Origin: Subtercola sp. Z020 | GTDB lineage: Bacteria > Actinomycetota > Actinomycetes > Actinomycetales > Microbacteriaceae | Length of the DNA stretch: 64,000 nucleotides | Assembly (NCBI RefSeq): GCF_002931235.1 | Contig: NZ_PSTT01000040.1 | Coordinates: 24,303-88,302, forward strand | Reading direction: 5' to 3' | Shown: positions 18,770 to 31,522 of the stretch, piece by piece | Layout of the letters: each line of letters starts with the position of its first letter | How positions within the stretch are numbered: the first letter of the stretch is position 1 | Notes under the pieces: generated by a model | Seen by the model: only the letters and a program-made list of their open reading frames with translations | What the model was told of the DNA's origin: nothing | Database searches by the model: none | Position numbers and translations under genes: made by a program

Positions 18770-19333
18770 ATGGCCTCGACAAGCGACATCCGTAACGGCG
18801 TAGTGATGAAGATCGACGGCCAGCTCTGGGCTGTCATCGAATTCCAGCACGTCAAGCCCGGCAAGGGTGGCGCCTTCGTGCGCACCAAGATCAAGAACGT
18901 GCTCTCGGGCAAGGTCGTCGACCGTACCTTCAACGCCGGCGCGAAGATCGAGACGGCCAACGTCGACCGTCGCGACTACACCTACTCGTACAACGACGGC
19001 CAGGACTTCGTGTTCATGGACAATGACACCTACGAGCAGCTGAGCGTGAGCGACAAGGTCGTCGGCGACGCGAAGAACTACATGCTCGAGAACCAGCCCG
19101 TCACGATCGCCCTGCACGAAGACGCACCCCTCTATGTGGAGCTGCCGGCGTCTGTGACGCTCGAGATCACCTACACCGAGCCGGGCCTGCAGGGCGACCG
19201 GTCGACCGGTGGCACCAAGCCCGCCACGGTCGAGACCGGCGCCGAGATCCAGGTGCCGCTCTTCCTCGAGCAGGGCACCAAGGTCAAGGTCGACACCCGC
19301 ACCGGCGACTACCTCGGCCGCGTCAGCGACTAG
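18770..19333 (+). CDS. efp: Elongation factor P
   Basis: EF-P enters the ribosomal E site and rescues stalling at polyproline stretches. The 187-residue protein has the three beta-barrel domains. The domain I tip loop is KPGKGGAF with Lys32 at the tip. The second and third domains show the family motifs [15 protein letters not shown] and a late GDYLGRVSD. No modification enzyme gene (epmA, epmB or earP) is in the window. Actinobacterial EF-P is reported to work without that modification. nusB follows 14 bases downstream. Confidence 0.97.
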   Translation: MASTSDIRNGVVMKIDGQLWAVIEFQHVKPGKGGAFVRTKIKNVLSGKVVDRTFNAGAKIETANVDRRDYTYSYNDGQDFVFMDNDTYEQLSVSDKVVGDAKNYMLENQPVTIALHEDAPLYVELPASVTLEITYTEPGLQGDRSTGGTKPATVETGAEIQVPLFLEQGTKVKVDTRTGDYLGRVSD

Positions 19334-19347
19334 GGCGCCCCTTCTCG

Positions 19348-19770
19348 ATGAGTGCACGCACCAAGGCCCGTAAGCGGGCGCTCGACGTTCTGTACGCGGC
19401 AGACGTTCGCCAGATCTCGATCAACGAGTCGCTCGCGGCCGAGGCGGCCCGGGCGCTGACCGAGCCCTCCCGCGAGGCGTCGTGGGAGTACGCCCGCGAG
19501 ATCGTCGACGGCGTCGTCGCCCACGGCTACGAGATCGACGAACTGATCGAGACCTACGCCGTCGGGTGGACCCTCGGCCGCATGCCGCACGTCGACAGGG
19601 CACTGCTGCGCATCGGCATCTGGGAGATCCTCTACAACGACGCGGTTCCGGATGCCGTGGCCATCGCCGAGGCTGTCGAAGCCGCGCAGTCGATGTCGAC
19701 CGACGACTCGGCCGGCTTCCTCAACGGCATCCTGGCCAAGATCGCCCAGACGAAGGGCGTCGCCCACTAG
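19348..19770 (+). CDS. nusB: Transcription antitermination protein NusB
   Basis: NusB binds boxA RNA with S10 and supports rRNA antitermination. The 140-residue all-helical protein carries the family landmarks ARKRALDVLYAADVRQ, HVDRALLRIGIWEIL and the C-terminal FLNGILAKIA. It follows efp closely, as in many actinobacteria, and probably shares its transcript. Confidence 0.95.
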   Translation: MSARTKARKRALDVLYAADVRQISINESLAAEAARALTEPSREASWEYAREIVDGVVAHGYEIDELIETYAVGWTLGRMPHVDRALLRIGIWEILYNDAVPDAVAIAEAVEAAQSMSTDDSAGFLNGILAKIAQTKGVAH

Positions 19771-19774
19771 CTGG

Positions 19775-19780
19775 TAGGCT
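19775..19780 (+). promoter_or_regulatory. -10 box of the pyr operon
   Basis: TAGGCT starts 4 bases after the nusB stop and would place transcription start near 19787, just upstream of the PyrR-binding RNA element. The same hexamer is used upstream of rpe and polA in this window. Confidence 0.5.
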
Positions 19781-19791
19781 GGCGTCATCAC

Positions 19792-19833
19792 GACAACCTT
19801 TAAGAGCCGTACTGTGAGACGGAGAAGGGAGTC
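19792..19833 (+). promoter_or_regulatory. PyrR-binding RNA hairpin in the pyrR leader
   Basis: The leader folds as GAC(aa)CCTT pairing with AAGG(ga)GTC, then an upper stem CCGT/ACGG (19807-19810 with 19819-19822) capped by ACTGTGAG. The loop matches the NGNGAG core of known PyrR-binding loops. The purine-rich internal loop TAAGAG and the AGAAGG on the 3' side also match. The 3' strand (AGAAGGGAG) is the ribosome-binding region of pyrR, 6 bases or so before its ATG. PyrR bound with UMP would therefore block translation of the operon. No terminator is present, fitting translational control as reported for mycobacterial pyrR. Confidence 0.75.
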
Positions 19834-19838
19834 AGGGA

Positions 19839-20432
19839 ATGGCGCGCACTGTGCTGTCTCAGGCTGACATTTCGCGGGCGCTGACCCGCATCTCGCACGA
19901 GATCCTCGAGTCCAACCGCGGAGCCGCGGGGCTCGTCATCCTCGGCGTTCCGACGCGCGGCGTGTTCCTAGCCCGGCGCATCGCAGAGATCATCCAGCGT
20001 ATCGAACCGGGTGCACCGGCCTCGCTGGTGGGGGCGCTCGACGCGACGATGTACCGCGACGACCTCGCCCGGAACGTGACCCGCACCCCGCAGCCGACCG
20101 ACATTCCGGCCGGGGGAGTCGACGGCAAAACCGTGGTGCTCGTCGACGACGTGCTCTACTCCGGCCGCACCATCCGCGCGGCGCTCGACGCACTCAGCGA
20201 CATCGGCCGCCCGCGCGTGGTGAGGCTCGCCGTGCTGGTCGACCGCGGGCACCGCGAGCTGCCGATCCGCGCCGACTTCGTGGGCAAGAACCTGCCGACC
20301 TCGACCGACGAGCGCATCAACGTGCGGCTCGGCGAGGTCGACGAGGTCGAAGAGGTGAGCATCGAAGGCCCGAGGGTCTTCCACGACGGCTACGACGAAG
20401 GCAGCGACGAACCCGACGGAGGCACCCGTTGA
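19839..20432 (+). CDS. pyrR: Bifunctional pyr operon regulator / uracil phosphoribosyltransferase PyrR
   Basis: PyrR senses UMP and PRPP and binds the pyr leader RNA. It also has weak uracil phosphoribosyltransferase activity. The 197-residue protein shows the PRTase fold with PRPP-binding [18 protein letters not shown] and the early [23 protein letters not shown] segment (given here as landmarks). The C-terminus has an acidic tail (about 20 residues) beyond the usual length of about 180. It is the first gene of the pyrimidine operon and directly follows its own proposed RNA target. Its stop overlaps pyrB as TTGA. Confidence 0.95.
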   Translation: MARTVLSQADISRALTRISHEILESNRGAAGLVILGVPTRGVFLARRIAEIIQRIEPGAPASLVGALDATMYRDDLARNVTRTPQPTDIPAGGVDGKTVVLVDDVLYSGRTIRAALDALSDIGRPRVVRLAVLVDRGHRELPIRADFVGKNLPTSTDERINVRLGEVDEVEEVSIEGPRVFHDGYDEGSDEPDGGTR

Positions 20433-21400
20433 GGCACCTCCTGTCGACGAAGAACCTGAGCCGCGACGAGGCCCTGCAGATCCTCGACGTCGCCGAAGAC
20501 ATGGCCGCGGTCAACGAGCGTGAGGTCAGGAAGCTGCCCGCCCTCCGCGGCAAGACGATCGTGAACCTCTTCTTCGAGGATTCCACCCGCACGCGCATCT
20601 CGTTCGAGGCTGCCGCCAAACGCCTGAGCGCCGACGTCATCAACTTCAGCGCCAAGGGGTCGAGCGTCTCGAAGGGCGAGAGCCTCAAGGACACGGCGCA
20701 GACTCTGGCGGCGATGGGTGCCGACGGCGTCGTCATCCGGCACCACGCCAGCGGTGCGCCGCAGGTGCTCGCCGAGAGCGACTGGATCGACGCCCCCATC
20801 GTGAACGCGGGCGACGGCACGCACGAGCATCCCACCCAGGCGCTGCTCGACGCCTTCACGATCCGGCGTCGGTTGTTCGGCAGCACGAGCCGCGGCCGCG
20901 ACCTCGCCGGTGTGAGCGTGGTGATCGTCGGCGACATCCTGCACTCCCGCGTCGCGCGTTCGAACCTGTGGCTGCTCGAGACGCTCGGTGCCGCGGTGAC
21001 CTTCGTCGCGCCGGCCACACTCATTCCGTTCGGCGCCGAGGCGGCGAACTGGCCGGCGGCAATCAGCTACGACCTCGACGGAACGCTCCGCGAGACGCGG
21101 CCCGACGTCGTCATGATGCTGCGCATCCAGAGCGAACGGATGAACGCCGCCTTCTTTCCCAATGCCCGCGAGTACGCGCGAGAGTGGGGTCTCGACGACG
21201 CGCGGCTCGCCGCGCTCGGCCCCGATACGATGGTGATGCACCCCGGCCCCATGAACCGCGGCCTGGAGATCTCCGCTGCGGCAGCAGACTCGCCCCGGTC
21301 GACCGTGCTCGAGCAGGTCGCGAACGGAGTCTCCGTGCGCATGGCGGTTCTCTACCTGCTCGTGTCGGGCCAGGCCGGCGAAGGAAAGGCGAACGCGTGA
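20429..21400 (+). CDS. pyrB: Aspartate carbamoyltransferase, catalytic subunit
   Basis: PyrB condenses carbamoyl phosphate with aspartate, the first committed step of UMP synthesis. The 323-residue chain has the carbamoyl-phosphate loop [13 protein letters not shown], the Ser/Lys loop [29 protein letters not shown], and the late [11 protein letters not shown]. No pyrI regulatory subunit gene is next to it, as expected for actinobacteria. The start is TTG at 20429. GGAGG lies 6 bases upstream, the TTGA overlaps the pyrR stop, and no ATG or GTG fits. Confidence 0.95.
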   Translation: MRHLLSTKNLSRDEALQILDVAEDMAAVNEREVRKLPALRGKTIVNLFFEDSTRTRISFEAAAKRLSADVINFSAKGSSVSKGESLKDTAQTLAAMGADGVVIRHHASGAPQVLAESDWIDAPIVNAGDGTHEHPTQALLDAFTIRRRLFGSTSRGRDLAGVSVVIVGDILHSRVARSNLWLLETLGAAVTFVAPATLIPFGAEAANWPAAISYDLDGTLRETRPDVVMMLRIQSERMNAAFFPNAREYAREWGLDDARLAALGPDTMVMHPGPMNRGLEISAAAADSPRSTVLEQVANGVSVRMAVLYLLVSGQAGEGKANA

Positions 21401-22752
21401 GCAACCCCACCTACCTGATCGTCGGGGCGACCCTCCCGACCGGCGAGCGAGCCGACCTGCTGGTTCAGGATGCCCGGCTCACCCATGTCGGGCGTGACGC
21501 CTCCGGCGAGAGCAGCAGCGACGCCATCCGCATCGACGCCGACGGCCTCGTCGCGCTGCCCGGGCTCGTCGACCTGCACACCCACCTCCGGGAGCCCGGC
21601 TTCGAGCAGAGCGAGACCGTGCTGAGCGGCACCCGAGCCGCCGCGGCGGGCGGTTTCACGAGCGTCTTCCCGATGGCGAACACGCTTCCCGTCTCCGACA
21701 CCGCCGGAGTGGTCGAGCAGGTCATGACGCTCGGCGACGACGCGGGCTACGCGACCGTGCGCCCCATCGGCGCCGTGACGGTGGGCCTCGCCGGGGAGCG
21801 CCTCAGCGAGATCGGCGCAATGGCGCACTCGAAGGCCCGCGTGCGGGTGTTCTCCGACGACGGCAAGTGCGTGCACGATTCGCTGCTGATGCGCCGCGCC
21901 CTCGAATACGTGAAGACGTTCGATGGCGTCGTGGCGCAGCACGCCCAGGACCCGCGGCTCACCGAGAACGCGCAGATGAACGAGGGCGCCCTCTCGAGCG
22001 AACTCGGGCTGAAGGGCTGGCCGGCCGTCGCCGAGGAGTCGGTCATCGCCCGCGACGTGCTGCTCGCCGAGCACGTGGGAGCACGGCTGCATGTCTGCCA
22101 CGTCTCCACCGCCGGGTCGGTCGAGGTCATCCGCTGGGCGAAGTCCCGCGGCATCGTCGTCACCGCCGAAGCCACCCCGCACCACCTGCTGCTGACCGAA
22201 GACCTGGCGCGCAGCTACGACGCCCGGTACAAGGTGAACCCGCCCCTTCGCCGCGACGAAGACGTGCGCGCACTGCGGGAGGGCCTCGCCGACGGCACGA
22301 TCGACATCATCGCGACCGACCACGCCCCGCACCCGAGGGAGTCGAAGGAATCGGAGTGGGATGCGGCGAGCTTCGGCATGGTCGGCCTCGAGTCGGCGCT
22401 GAGCGTGGCCCAGACGGCCCTGGTCGACACCGGCCTGCTCACCTGGAACGACATCGCCCGGGTGCTCTCCCGCACCCCCGCCGAGATCGGCCGGCTCGCC
22501 GACCACAGCCACTCCTTCGAACCCGGGTCGCCGGCGAACTTCGCCCTGCACGACCCGAGCACGTCGACGACGTTCGAGCTCGACCGCCTGGCCGGCAAGA
22601 GTGACAACTCGCCGTTCCTCGGCCGCACCCTCTCGGGTCGCGTGGAGCACACCTTCCATCACGGGTACCCGACCGTCTCCGCCGGCCGGGTGCTCGCGAG
22701 CGACACCGTCGCGGCCTCGGCCGCGCGCTGGAAAGCAGGTATCACCTCGTGA
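21397..22752 (+). CDS. pyrC: Dihydroorotase
   Basis: PyrC closes carbamoyl-aspartate to dihydroorotate using a metal centre. The 451-residue, long type of dihydroorotase contains the metal-binding HxH in [10 protein letters not shown] and the CHVSTAGS and [12 protein letters not shown] histidines. The late [12 protein letters not shown] carries the catalytic Asp. GTG start, chosen at the GTGA overlap with pyrB with GAAGGAAAGG upstream. Longer in-frame readings would lie inside pyrB. Stop overlaps the next gene by 4 bases. Confidence 0.95.
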   Translation: MSNPTYLIVGATLPTGERADLLVQDARLTHVGRDASGESSSDAIRIDADGLVALPGLVDLHTHLREPGFEQSETVLSGTRAAAAGGFTSVFPMANTLPVSDTAGVVEQVMTLGDDAGYATVRPIGAVTVGLAGERLSEIGAMAHSKARVRVFSDDGKCVHDSLLMRRALEYVKTFDGVVAQHAQDPRLTENAQMNEGALSSELGLKGWPAVAEESVIARDVLLAEHVGARLHVCHVSTAGSVEVIRWAKSRGIVVTAEATPHHLLLTEDLARSYDARYKVNPPLRRDEDVRALREGLADGTIDIIATDHAPHPRESKESEWDAASFGMVGLESALSVAQTALVDTGLLTWNDIARVLSRTPAEIGRLADHSHSFEPGSPANFALHDPSTSTTFELDRLAGKSDNSPFLGRTLSGRVEHTFHHGYPTVSAGRVLASDTVAASAARWKAGITS

Positions 22753-23390
22753 ACAATCTCGGCCCCGCCCTCATCGTGTTCGCGGTTCTGGTCGTTCTCT
22801 ACCTCGGCATGCTGCTCGGCTGGCGCGCGCGAAAGCGACGCCAGGCCGGCTTCGCCGCCGCCGCTGTGACTCCGCAGGATGCCGGTGCTCTGCTCCTGGA
22901 AGCCCCCATGCTCTACGTGGCGACCACTCCCGCGAACAAGCCGCTCGAACGCCTCACCCTCCCCGGGCTCGCGTTCCGCGGCAGGGGAACCTTCATCGTC
23001 TGGGAGAAGGGCGTGACGCTCTCGATCAACGGTGAGCCCGACGTCTACGTTCCGTTCGGCAACATCCGCTCGATCGGAACCTCCACCTACACCATCGACC
23101 GCGTCGTCGAGTCGGGCGGGCTCGTACGCCTCGACTGGACCACGCCCCTGGTCGGCGACGAGAGGGCCCGCACGGTCGCCGCGACAGCGGGTGCCACCCG
23201 CACTGAGAAGCGGGCCATCCTGGCTGCCGCAGCCGCGGGCGACCGACCCTCGACCGCGAACATCGAATCGTACGTACGCATCCTCGACACCGCCGACAGC
23301 GCCCGCGTGCTGAGCACCGTGCAGGCGCACCTCCCCGCAACAGACACCCCCGACTCAGACACCCCGAAACAGGAAGGCCAGGTCGCGTGA
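22749..23390 (+). CDS. Membrane-anchored PH-like domain protein (pyr operon)
   Basis: A 213-residue protein with one N-terminal membrane segment (about 5-24, [18 protein letters not shown]), a basic stop-transfer RARKRR, and a beta-rich domain (about 50-190). The domain contains [14 protein letters not shown] and FGNIRSIG. It resembles the PH-like transporter-labelled protein that actinobacteria keep between pyrC and carA. The biochemical role is unknown. No catalytic residues stand out. It overlaps pyrC and carA by 4 bases each, so it is made in step with the pyrimidine enzymes. Confidence 0.88.
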   Translation: MNNLGPALIVFAVLVVLYLGMLLGWRARKRRQAGFAAAAVTPQDAGALLLEAPMLYVATTPANKPLERLTLPGLAFRGRGTFIVWEKGVTLSINGEPDVYVPFGNIRSIGTSTYTIDRVVESGGLVRLDWTTPLVGDERARTVAATAGATRTEKRAILAAAAAGDRPSTANIESYVRILDTADSARVLSTVQAHLPATDTPDSDTPKQEGQVA

Positions 23391-24531
23391 TCGCCACCGA
23401 ACCGGCAGTATTCGTTCTCGAAGACGGCAATCGCTACGTCGGACGGGCCTACGGCGCCCGCGGGCGCACCTTCGGCGAGGCCGTCTTCGCCACCGGCATG
23501 ACCGGCTACCAGGAAACCCTCACCGACCCGTCGTACGCCGGCCAGATCGTCATGATGACGGCCCCGCACATCGGCAACACCGGCACCAACGACGAAGACC
23601 TCGAATCGGCCCGCATCTGGGTCTCGGGCTACGTCGTGCGCGATCCCTCGCGCATCGTCTCCAACCACCGTGCGACCCGGTCGCTCAACGACGATCTCGT
23701 GCGTGACGGCGTGGTCGGCATCAGCGGCATCGACACCCGCGCGGTCACCCGGCACCTCCGGTCATCCGGTGCCATGCGAGCGGGCGTGTTCTCGGGGCCT
23801 GATTTCGAGCTGGCTCCGGATGCCCAACTGCGCCTGGTGCGGGAGAGCGCAGAGATGGCGGGGCAGAACCTCTCCAATCGGGTCTCGACGCCCGAGCGCT
23901 ACACGGTCACGGCCGTCGGCGACAGGGTCGGATCGGTCGCGGTGCTCGACCTCGGGGTGAAGACCTCGACACTGAACTACCTCGCTGCGCGCGGCTTCGA
24001 CGTCGAGGTGCTGCCCGAGTCGACCAGCTCGGCCGAGGTGCTCGCGCTCGAGCCCAGTGCGCTCTTCTACTCGAACGGGCCCGGCGACCCCGAGGCATCC
24101 GAAGGCCATGTGCAGGTGCTGCGCGACGTTCTGCGGGCCGGGGTGCCGTACTTCGGCATCTGCTTCGGCAACCAGCTGCTCGGCCGCGCGCTGGGCTTCG
24201 GAACCTACAAGCTGCCCTTCGGTCACCGCGGCATCAACCAGCCGGTGCTCGACCGCACGACCGGTCGGGTCGAGATCACGAGCCAGAACCACGGCTTCGC
24301 AGTCGACGCGCCGCTCACCGGCGTCGTCGACAGCCCCGCCGGCTTCGGCCGGGTCGAGGTGAGCCACATCAGCCTCAACGACGACGTGGTGGAGGGCATC
24401 CGCTGCCTCGACATCGACGCGTTCAGCGTGCAGTACCACCCGGAGGCGGCCGCGGGCCCCCACGACTCCATGTACCTCTTCGACCGTTTCAGAGACATGG
24501 TTCTCGCTCTGCAGAAGGATGAGATCAAGTA

Positions 24532-24532
<1 letters not shown>
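23387..24532 (+). CDS. carA: Carbamoyl phosphate synthase small subunit
   Basis: CarA hydrolyses glutamine and passes ammonia to CarB. The 381-residue protein has the CPSase N-terminal domain with VFLEDG-like start ([17 protein letters not shown]) and a class I glutamine amidotransferase domain. The nucleophile is Cys259 in [14 protein letters not shown], and the partners His351 and Glu353 are in YHPEA. GTG start overlapping the PH-like gene. The stop overlaps carB by one base (TAATG). Confidence 0.97.
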
Positions 24533-27842
<3,310 letters not shown>

Positions 27843-27846
<4 letters not shown>

Positions 27847-28802
27847 CGGTCGGCTCGGGTGCGGGCGTCGGTGCGGGCTCGGGTGCGGATTCGGCTGCGG
27901 GATCGGATGCGGGCTCGGGTGCGGGCTTCGGTGCGCGGCTCGCGGAGGTGTTCGCCACCCGCGGGCAGCTCTGTGTCGGCATCGATCCGCACGACTACCT
28001 GCTCGACGCCTGGGACCTGCCGCGATCGGCCGCCGGGGTGCGCGAGTTCGGTCTGCGGGTGGTGGATGCCGCGGCCGGCCGGGTGGGCATCCTGAAGCCG
28101 CAGGTGGCGTTCTTCGAACTGCACGGGTCGGCCGGTTTCGCGGCCCTGGAGCAGGTGCTCGAGGCGGCTAGGGCCGCCGGCCTGCTGGTGATCGCCGACG
28201 CGAAGCGGGGCGACATCGGAACGAGTGCGGAAGCTTACGGGCGGGCCTGGCTCGAGCCGGGTTCGCCGCTGGAGGCCGATGCGGTGACGCTCGCGGCCTA
28301 CGCCGGTGTCGGCTCGCTGGTGCCGGTGTTCGAGCTCGCCGAGCAGCACGGCAAGGGAGCGTTCGTGCTGAGCGCCACGTCGAACCCCGAGTCGTTCGCC
28401 CTGCAGACGGCGCGCGCGAGCTGGCAGGGAGAGCACTACTCCTCCTCAGGGCTCGTCGCCGAAGAAGTTCTCACACACAACCGGGCCCAGGCGGGATCCG
28501 GCCACGGCGGCACGGGCCGCATCGGTAACATCGGACTCGTGCTTGGAGCTACGAAGAACCTCACCGACTACGGGATCGACCGCGGCGGCCTGTCGGCCGG
28601 CCCGGCCGTTCCGGTGCTGGCGCCCGGCTTCGGGTTCCAGGGCGCGACGTTCGCCGATGTGCGGCGGGTGTTCGGGCCGCTGGCGGGGTCGACGGTGGTC
28701 GCCGTGTCGAGGTCTGTGCTGCAGGCCGGTCCGCGAAGGCTCGAGCAGAGCATCCAGAACCAGGTCGACGAACTCGCCGCCGCGATCGGGGCATCCCAGT
28801 GA
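27843..28802 (+). CDS. pyrF: Orotidine 5'-phosphate decarboxylase
   Basis: PyrF decarboxylates OMP to UMP. The 319-residue protein is of the longer actinobacterial/proteobacterial subgroup, with [26 protein letters not shown] and the catalytic [15 protein letters not shown] carrying the Lys and Asp. [10 protein letters not shown] closes the phosphate site. The first ~32 residues are unusual: seven 4-residue units of the GSGA type, encoded by a 12-bp repeat, precede the conserved [14 protein letters not shown] overlaps the carB stop by 4 bases, and the stop overlaps gmk. A shorter protein starting inside the repeat cannot be excluded. Confidence 0.93.
27852..27935 (+). repeat. 12-bp x 7 in-frame coding repeat at the pyrF 5' end
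   Basis: Seven degenerate copies of GGCTCGGGTGCG follow one another without gaps and encode [24 protein letters not shown] and GFGA. Copies 1, 3 and 6 are identical. The unit is a multiple of three, so gain or loss of copies would keep the frame. Confidence 0.9.
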
Positions 28803-29788
28803 AGCCGCCGGAGGTCGACAGGATCGCCGCCTCACGGGCAGCCGTTGCAGCCCGTCGTGCCCGGGCCGAGGTGAAGAACGCCGTCGTCGCCGGAACGCGT
28901 GACGCCTCCGACGTCGTCGCGGCAGGCCTGGCCGACCCGGCCGGCGCGGAGGGCAGCCTCCGTGTGCGCGAACTGCTGCTGTGTATCCCGGGTCTCGGCC
29001 CGGTGCGCGCCGAGCGGGTGCTCGACCGGCTCGGCATCTCGCCGTCGAAACGGGTGGGCGGTCTCGGCCGGCACCAGCAGGGGCGGCTGCTGCAGTTCCT
29101 GGGGGAGCGCGCTGGTCGAGCCGGTGAGGCATCCGACGGCGCCTCGGCCCAGGCCGGAACGGCGGCGAACGGTGCGGCGGGCGGCGTGGGCGCGGGTGGC
29201 GGGTCGGCGGCCACCGTCGACACGAAGCTCGTCGTGCTCGCGGGGCCGACGGCTGTCGGTAAGGGCACGGTGTCGACCTACATCCGCGAGAACTATCCCG
29301 AGGTGAAACTCTCGGTCTCCGCCACGACCCGCAACCCGCGCCCCGGCGAGATCGACGGCGTCAGCTACTACTTCGTGACCGATGACGAGTTCGACCGCAT
29401 GGTCGCGGAGGGCGAGTTCCTCGAGTGGGCTGTCGTGCACAACCAGTCCCGCTACGGAACGCCGCGCGGGCCGGTGCAGGCCGCGCTCGACTCCGGGCGC
29501 AGTGTTCTGCTGGAGATCGACATCCAGGGGGCGAGGCAGGTGCGGGCATCCATGCCGGAAGCTGTTCTCGTCTTTCTGCTGCCGCCCACCTGGGAAGAGC
29601 TGGTGCGCCGTCTGATCGGCCGCGGCACGGAATCGGGCGAGGAGCAGGCGCGCCGGCTCACGACGGCGAAGGTCGAACTGAAGGCCCAGAACGAGTTCGA
29701 CCACCGTGTCGTGAACAACAAGGTCGAAGATGCGGCGCAGGAGGTCGTAGACTTGATGAATATTTCCGCTCTGCCCGCCCCGGCATGA
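28799..29788 (+). CDS. gmk: Fusion of actinobacterial integration host factor (mIHF) and guanylate kinase
   Basis: The 329-residue protein joins two functions that are separate neighbouring genes in Mycobacterium and Streptomyces. Residues 1-105 match the actinobacterial nucleoid protein mIHF. They have a long N-terminal basic helix ([19 protein letters not shown]) and the helix-two-turns-helix region [16 protein letters not shown] through VGGLGRHQ. A Gly/Ala-rich linker of about 35 residues follows. Residues 143-329 are guanylate kinase, with the P-loop GPTAVGKGT at 149-157, [22 protein letters not shown] and [10 protein letters not shown]. It converts GMP to GDP. No frameshift or stop separates the halves. 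GTG start overlapping pyrF. rpoZ follows. Confidence 0.92.
   Translation: MKPPEVDRIAASRAAVAARRARAEVKNAVVAGTRDASDVVAAGLADPAGAEGSLRVRELLLCIPGLGPVRAERVLDRLGISPSKRVGGLGRHQQGRLLQFLGERAGRAGEASDGASAQAGTAANGAAGGVGAGGGSAATVDTKLVVLAGPTAVGKGTVSTYIRENYPEVKLSVSATTRNPRPGEIDGVSYYFVTDDEFDRMVAEGEFLEWAVVHNQSRYGTPRGPVQAALDSGRSVLLEIDIQGARQVRASMPEAVLVFLLPPTWEELVRRLIGRGTESGEEQARRLTTAKVELKAQNEFDHRVVNNKVEDAAQEVVDLMNISALPAPA
29747..29752 (+). promoter_or_regulatory. Possible -10 box for rpoZ
   Basis: TAGACT lies within the last codons of gmk, about 88 bases before the rpoZ ATG. It could give rpoZ an additional transcript starting near 29759. No -35 element is clear. Confidence 0.3.
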
Positions 29789-29840
29789 GCGACGGTCTGT
29801 TCCGCTTTCAGACGCCATCCCCGATTCAAGGAGTAACCCC

Positions 29841-30107
29841 ATGCCAGCCAAACCCCTCGGCATCATCGACCCGCCCATCGACGAACTGCTCTCGAAGGTC
29901 GACTCCAAGTACGCCCTCGTCATCTTCGCGTCGAAGCGCGCCCGCCAGATCAACGACTACTACGCCGACCTGCACGAAGGCAGCCTGTTCGACAACGTCG
30001 GGCCGCTCGTCGACTCCGGCATCGACGACAAGCCCCTGTCGATCGCGCTGCACGAGATCAACGAAGACAAGCTCACGGTGAAGGCGAACGCGCCCATCCC
30101 CGAGTAG
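29841..30107 (+). CDS. rpoZ: DNA-directed RNA polymerase omega subunit
   Basis: Omega helps fold and hold the beta-prime subunit in RNA polymerase. The 88-residue protein has the family core [20 protein letters not shown] followed by [14 protein letters not shown]. The rest is acidic and short, as in other actinobacteria. AAGGAG at 29829-29833 region stands 7 bases before the ATG. It is the last gene before a strong terminator, so it closes the pyrimidine-gmk transcription unit. Confidence 0.95.
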   Translation: MPAKPLGIIDPPIDELLSKVDSKYALVIFASKRARQINDYYADLHEGSLFDNVGPLVDSGIDDKPLSIALHEINEDKLTVKANAPIPE

Positions 30108-30121
30108 TCAACCCTCCTGTT

Positions 30122-30164
30122 CGAAGAGCTCGCCGTCGCATCCCGACGGCGGGCTCTTCGTTTT
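30122..30164 (+). terminator. Strong intrinsic terminator after rpoZ
   Basis: A 17-bp stem (CGAAGAGCTCGCCGTCG against CGACGGCGGGCTCTTCG, one G-T pair) with a 5-base loop is followed by TTTTC. It starts 14 bases after the rpoZ stop. This is the clearest terminator in the window and separates the pyr-gmk-rpoZ unit from coaBC. Confidence 0.9.
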
Positions 30165-30196
30165 CGTGCCCGCCACCGACCTGCCAGAGTAGGACC

Positions 30197-31522
30197 ATGA
30201 ACATCGTCGTCGGAATCACCGGGGGAATCGCCGCATACAAAGCCGTCGGCGTCGTTCGCGGCTTCGTGCTGGCCGGCCACACCGTGCAGGTCATCGCCAC
30301 CGAGCACGCCCTGCGCTTCGTCGGCAAGCCGACCCTCGAAGCGATCTCCCGCAACACGGTGCACACCGACCTCTACGAGGGGGTCGCCGAGGTGCGGCAC
30401 GTCGCTCTCGGCCAGGCTGCCGACCTCATCGTGATCGCCCCGACGACCGCGAACACCCTCGCCAAGCTCGCGGGCGGGCTCGCGGATGATCTGCTGGGCA
30501 ACACGGTGCTCGCCAGCCGCGCGCCCGTTCTCCTCGCTCCCGCGATGCACACCGAGATGTGGCAGAACGCCGCCACGGTGGCGAATGTGGCCACCCTGCG
30601 GTCGCGGGGGTTCCACCTCATCGGCCCGGCGGTGGGGCAGCTCACCGGTTCGGACTCCGGGCCGGGGCGGATGTCGGAGCCCGACGAGATCGTCGCCGCC
30701 GGCCTTGCGCTGCTGCCCGGCGGGTCGGCGGCCGGCGACGCCGTCGTCGGTGGTGCTGCCGATGCACTGCCGGCCGTTGATGGACTCGGCGACGCCCTCG
30801 TCGGTGGTGCCGCCGATGCGCTGCCGGCCGCCGACGGAGACCTGAAGGGGCTCCGCATCCTGATCTCCGCCGGGGGAACCCGCGAGCCGCTCGACCCGGT
30901 GCGCTTTCTCGGCAACCGCTCCAGCGGCAAGCAGGGCGTCGCCTTCGCCGAGGCCGCCCTCAGCCGGGGCGCGCGCGTGACCCTCGTGGCCGCGCACCTC
31001 GAGGTGCCCGCGCCCCGGGGCGCCGAGGTGCACGCGGTCGAGACCGCCGAACAGCTGCGTACCGAGATGGTCGCGCTGCTGCCCGAGAACGACATCGTCA
31101 TCATGGCGGCCGCCGTCGCCGACTACCGGCCGCGGGAGGTCGCAGAGGGCAAGATCAAGAAAGACGTCACCGGCGACGTGCTGACCCTCGAGCTGGTGAA
31201 GAACCCCGACATCCTGGCCGAGCTCGCGGCCGATCGTGCCCCGGACCAGACGGTCGTCGGGTTCGCCGCCGAGACCGCCGCCACCCGCGAGGAGCTTCTC
31301 GAGCTCGGTCGCACGAAGGCCGCCCGCAAACGTGCGGACTATCTTGTCCTCAACAGGGTGGGTTGGTCGGAGGGTTTTGCCACAGACGGCAACACGGTCG
31401 TGGTGCTCGATGCGGCCGGGCATATAGTGATCGAGGCCACCGGCTCGAAGCTGTCAGTGGCAAACAGCATTCTGAATGTGCTGGCAGACACCGGCAGTTC
31501 GATTCCCCCAGGAGCACTATGA
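30197..31522 (+). CDS. coaBC: Bifunctional phosphopantothenoylcysteine decarboxylase / phosphopantothenate--cysteine ligase
   Basis: CoaBC adds cysteine to 4'-phosphopantothenate and decarboxylates the product, two steps of coenzyme A synthesis. The FMN-dependent CoaC domain (1-175) has [11 protein letters not shown], the conserved His in [12 protein letters not shown], and the [10 protein letters not shown] motif. The CoaB domain (about 215-441) has [22 protein letters not shown] and the KIKKD lysine motif. The linker (about 178-214) contains a 54-bp in-frame duplication. No strong ribosome site precedes the ATG, and CAGAGT 6 bases upstream may be a weak leaderless promoter. The stop overlaps metK as ATGA. 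Confidence 0.95.
   Translation: MNIVVGITGGIAAYKAVGVVRGFVLAGHTVQVIATEHALRFVGKPTLEAISRNTVHTDLYEGVAEVRHVALGQAADLIVIAPTTANTLAKLAGGLADDLLGNTVLASRAPVLLAPAMHTEMWQNAATVANVATLRSRGFHLIGPAVGQLTGSDSGPGRMSEPDEIVAAGLALLPGGSAAGDAVVGGAADALPAVDGLGDALVGGAADALPAADGDLKGLRILISAGGTREPLDPVRFLGNRSSGKQGVAFAEAALSRGARVTLVAAHLEVPAPRGAEVHAVETAEQLRTEMVALLPENDIVIMAAAVADYRPREVAEGKIKKDVTGDVLTLELVKNPDILAELAADRAPDQTVVGFAAETAATREELLELGRTKAARKRADYLVLNRVGWSEGFATDGNTVVVLDAAGHIVIEATGSKLSVANSILNVLADTGSSIPPGAL
30734..30838 (+). repeat. 54-bp tandem duplication in the coaBC linker
   Basis: Two 51-base copies beginning GGCGACGCC (30734-30784 and 30788-30838) differ at a few, mostly synonymous, positions. Each encodes GDA(V/L)[10 protein letters not shown](V/A)DG. 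The duplication adds 18 residues between the two enzyme domains without shifting the frame. Confidence 0.9.

Noticed and set aside
31300..31519. SAM riboswitch before metK
   Set aside because: The metK start overlaps the coaBC stop and the upstream bases are coaBC coding sequence.
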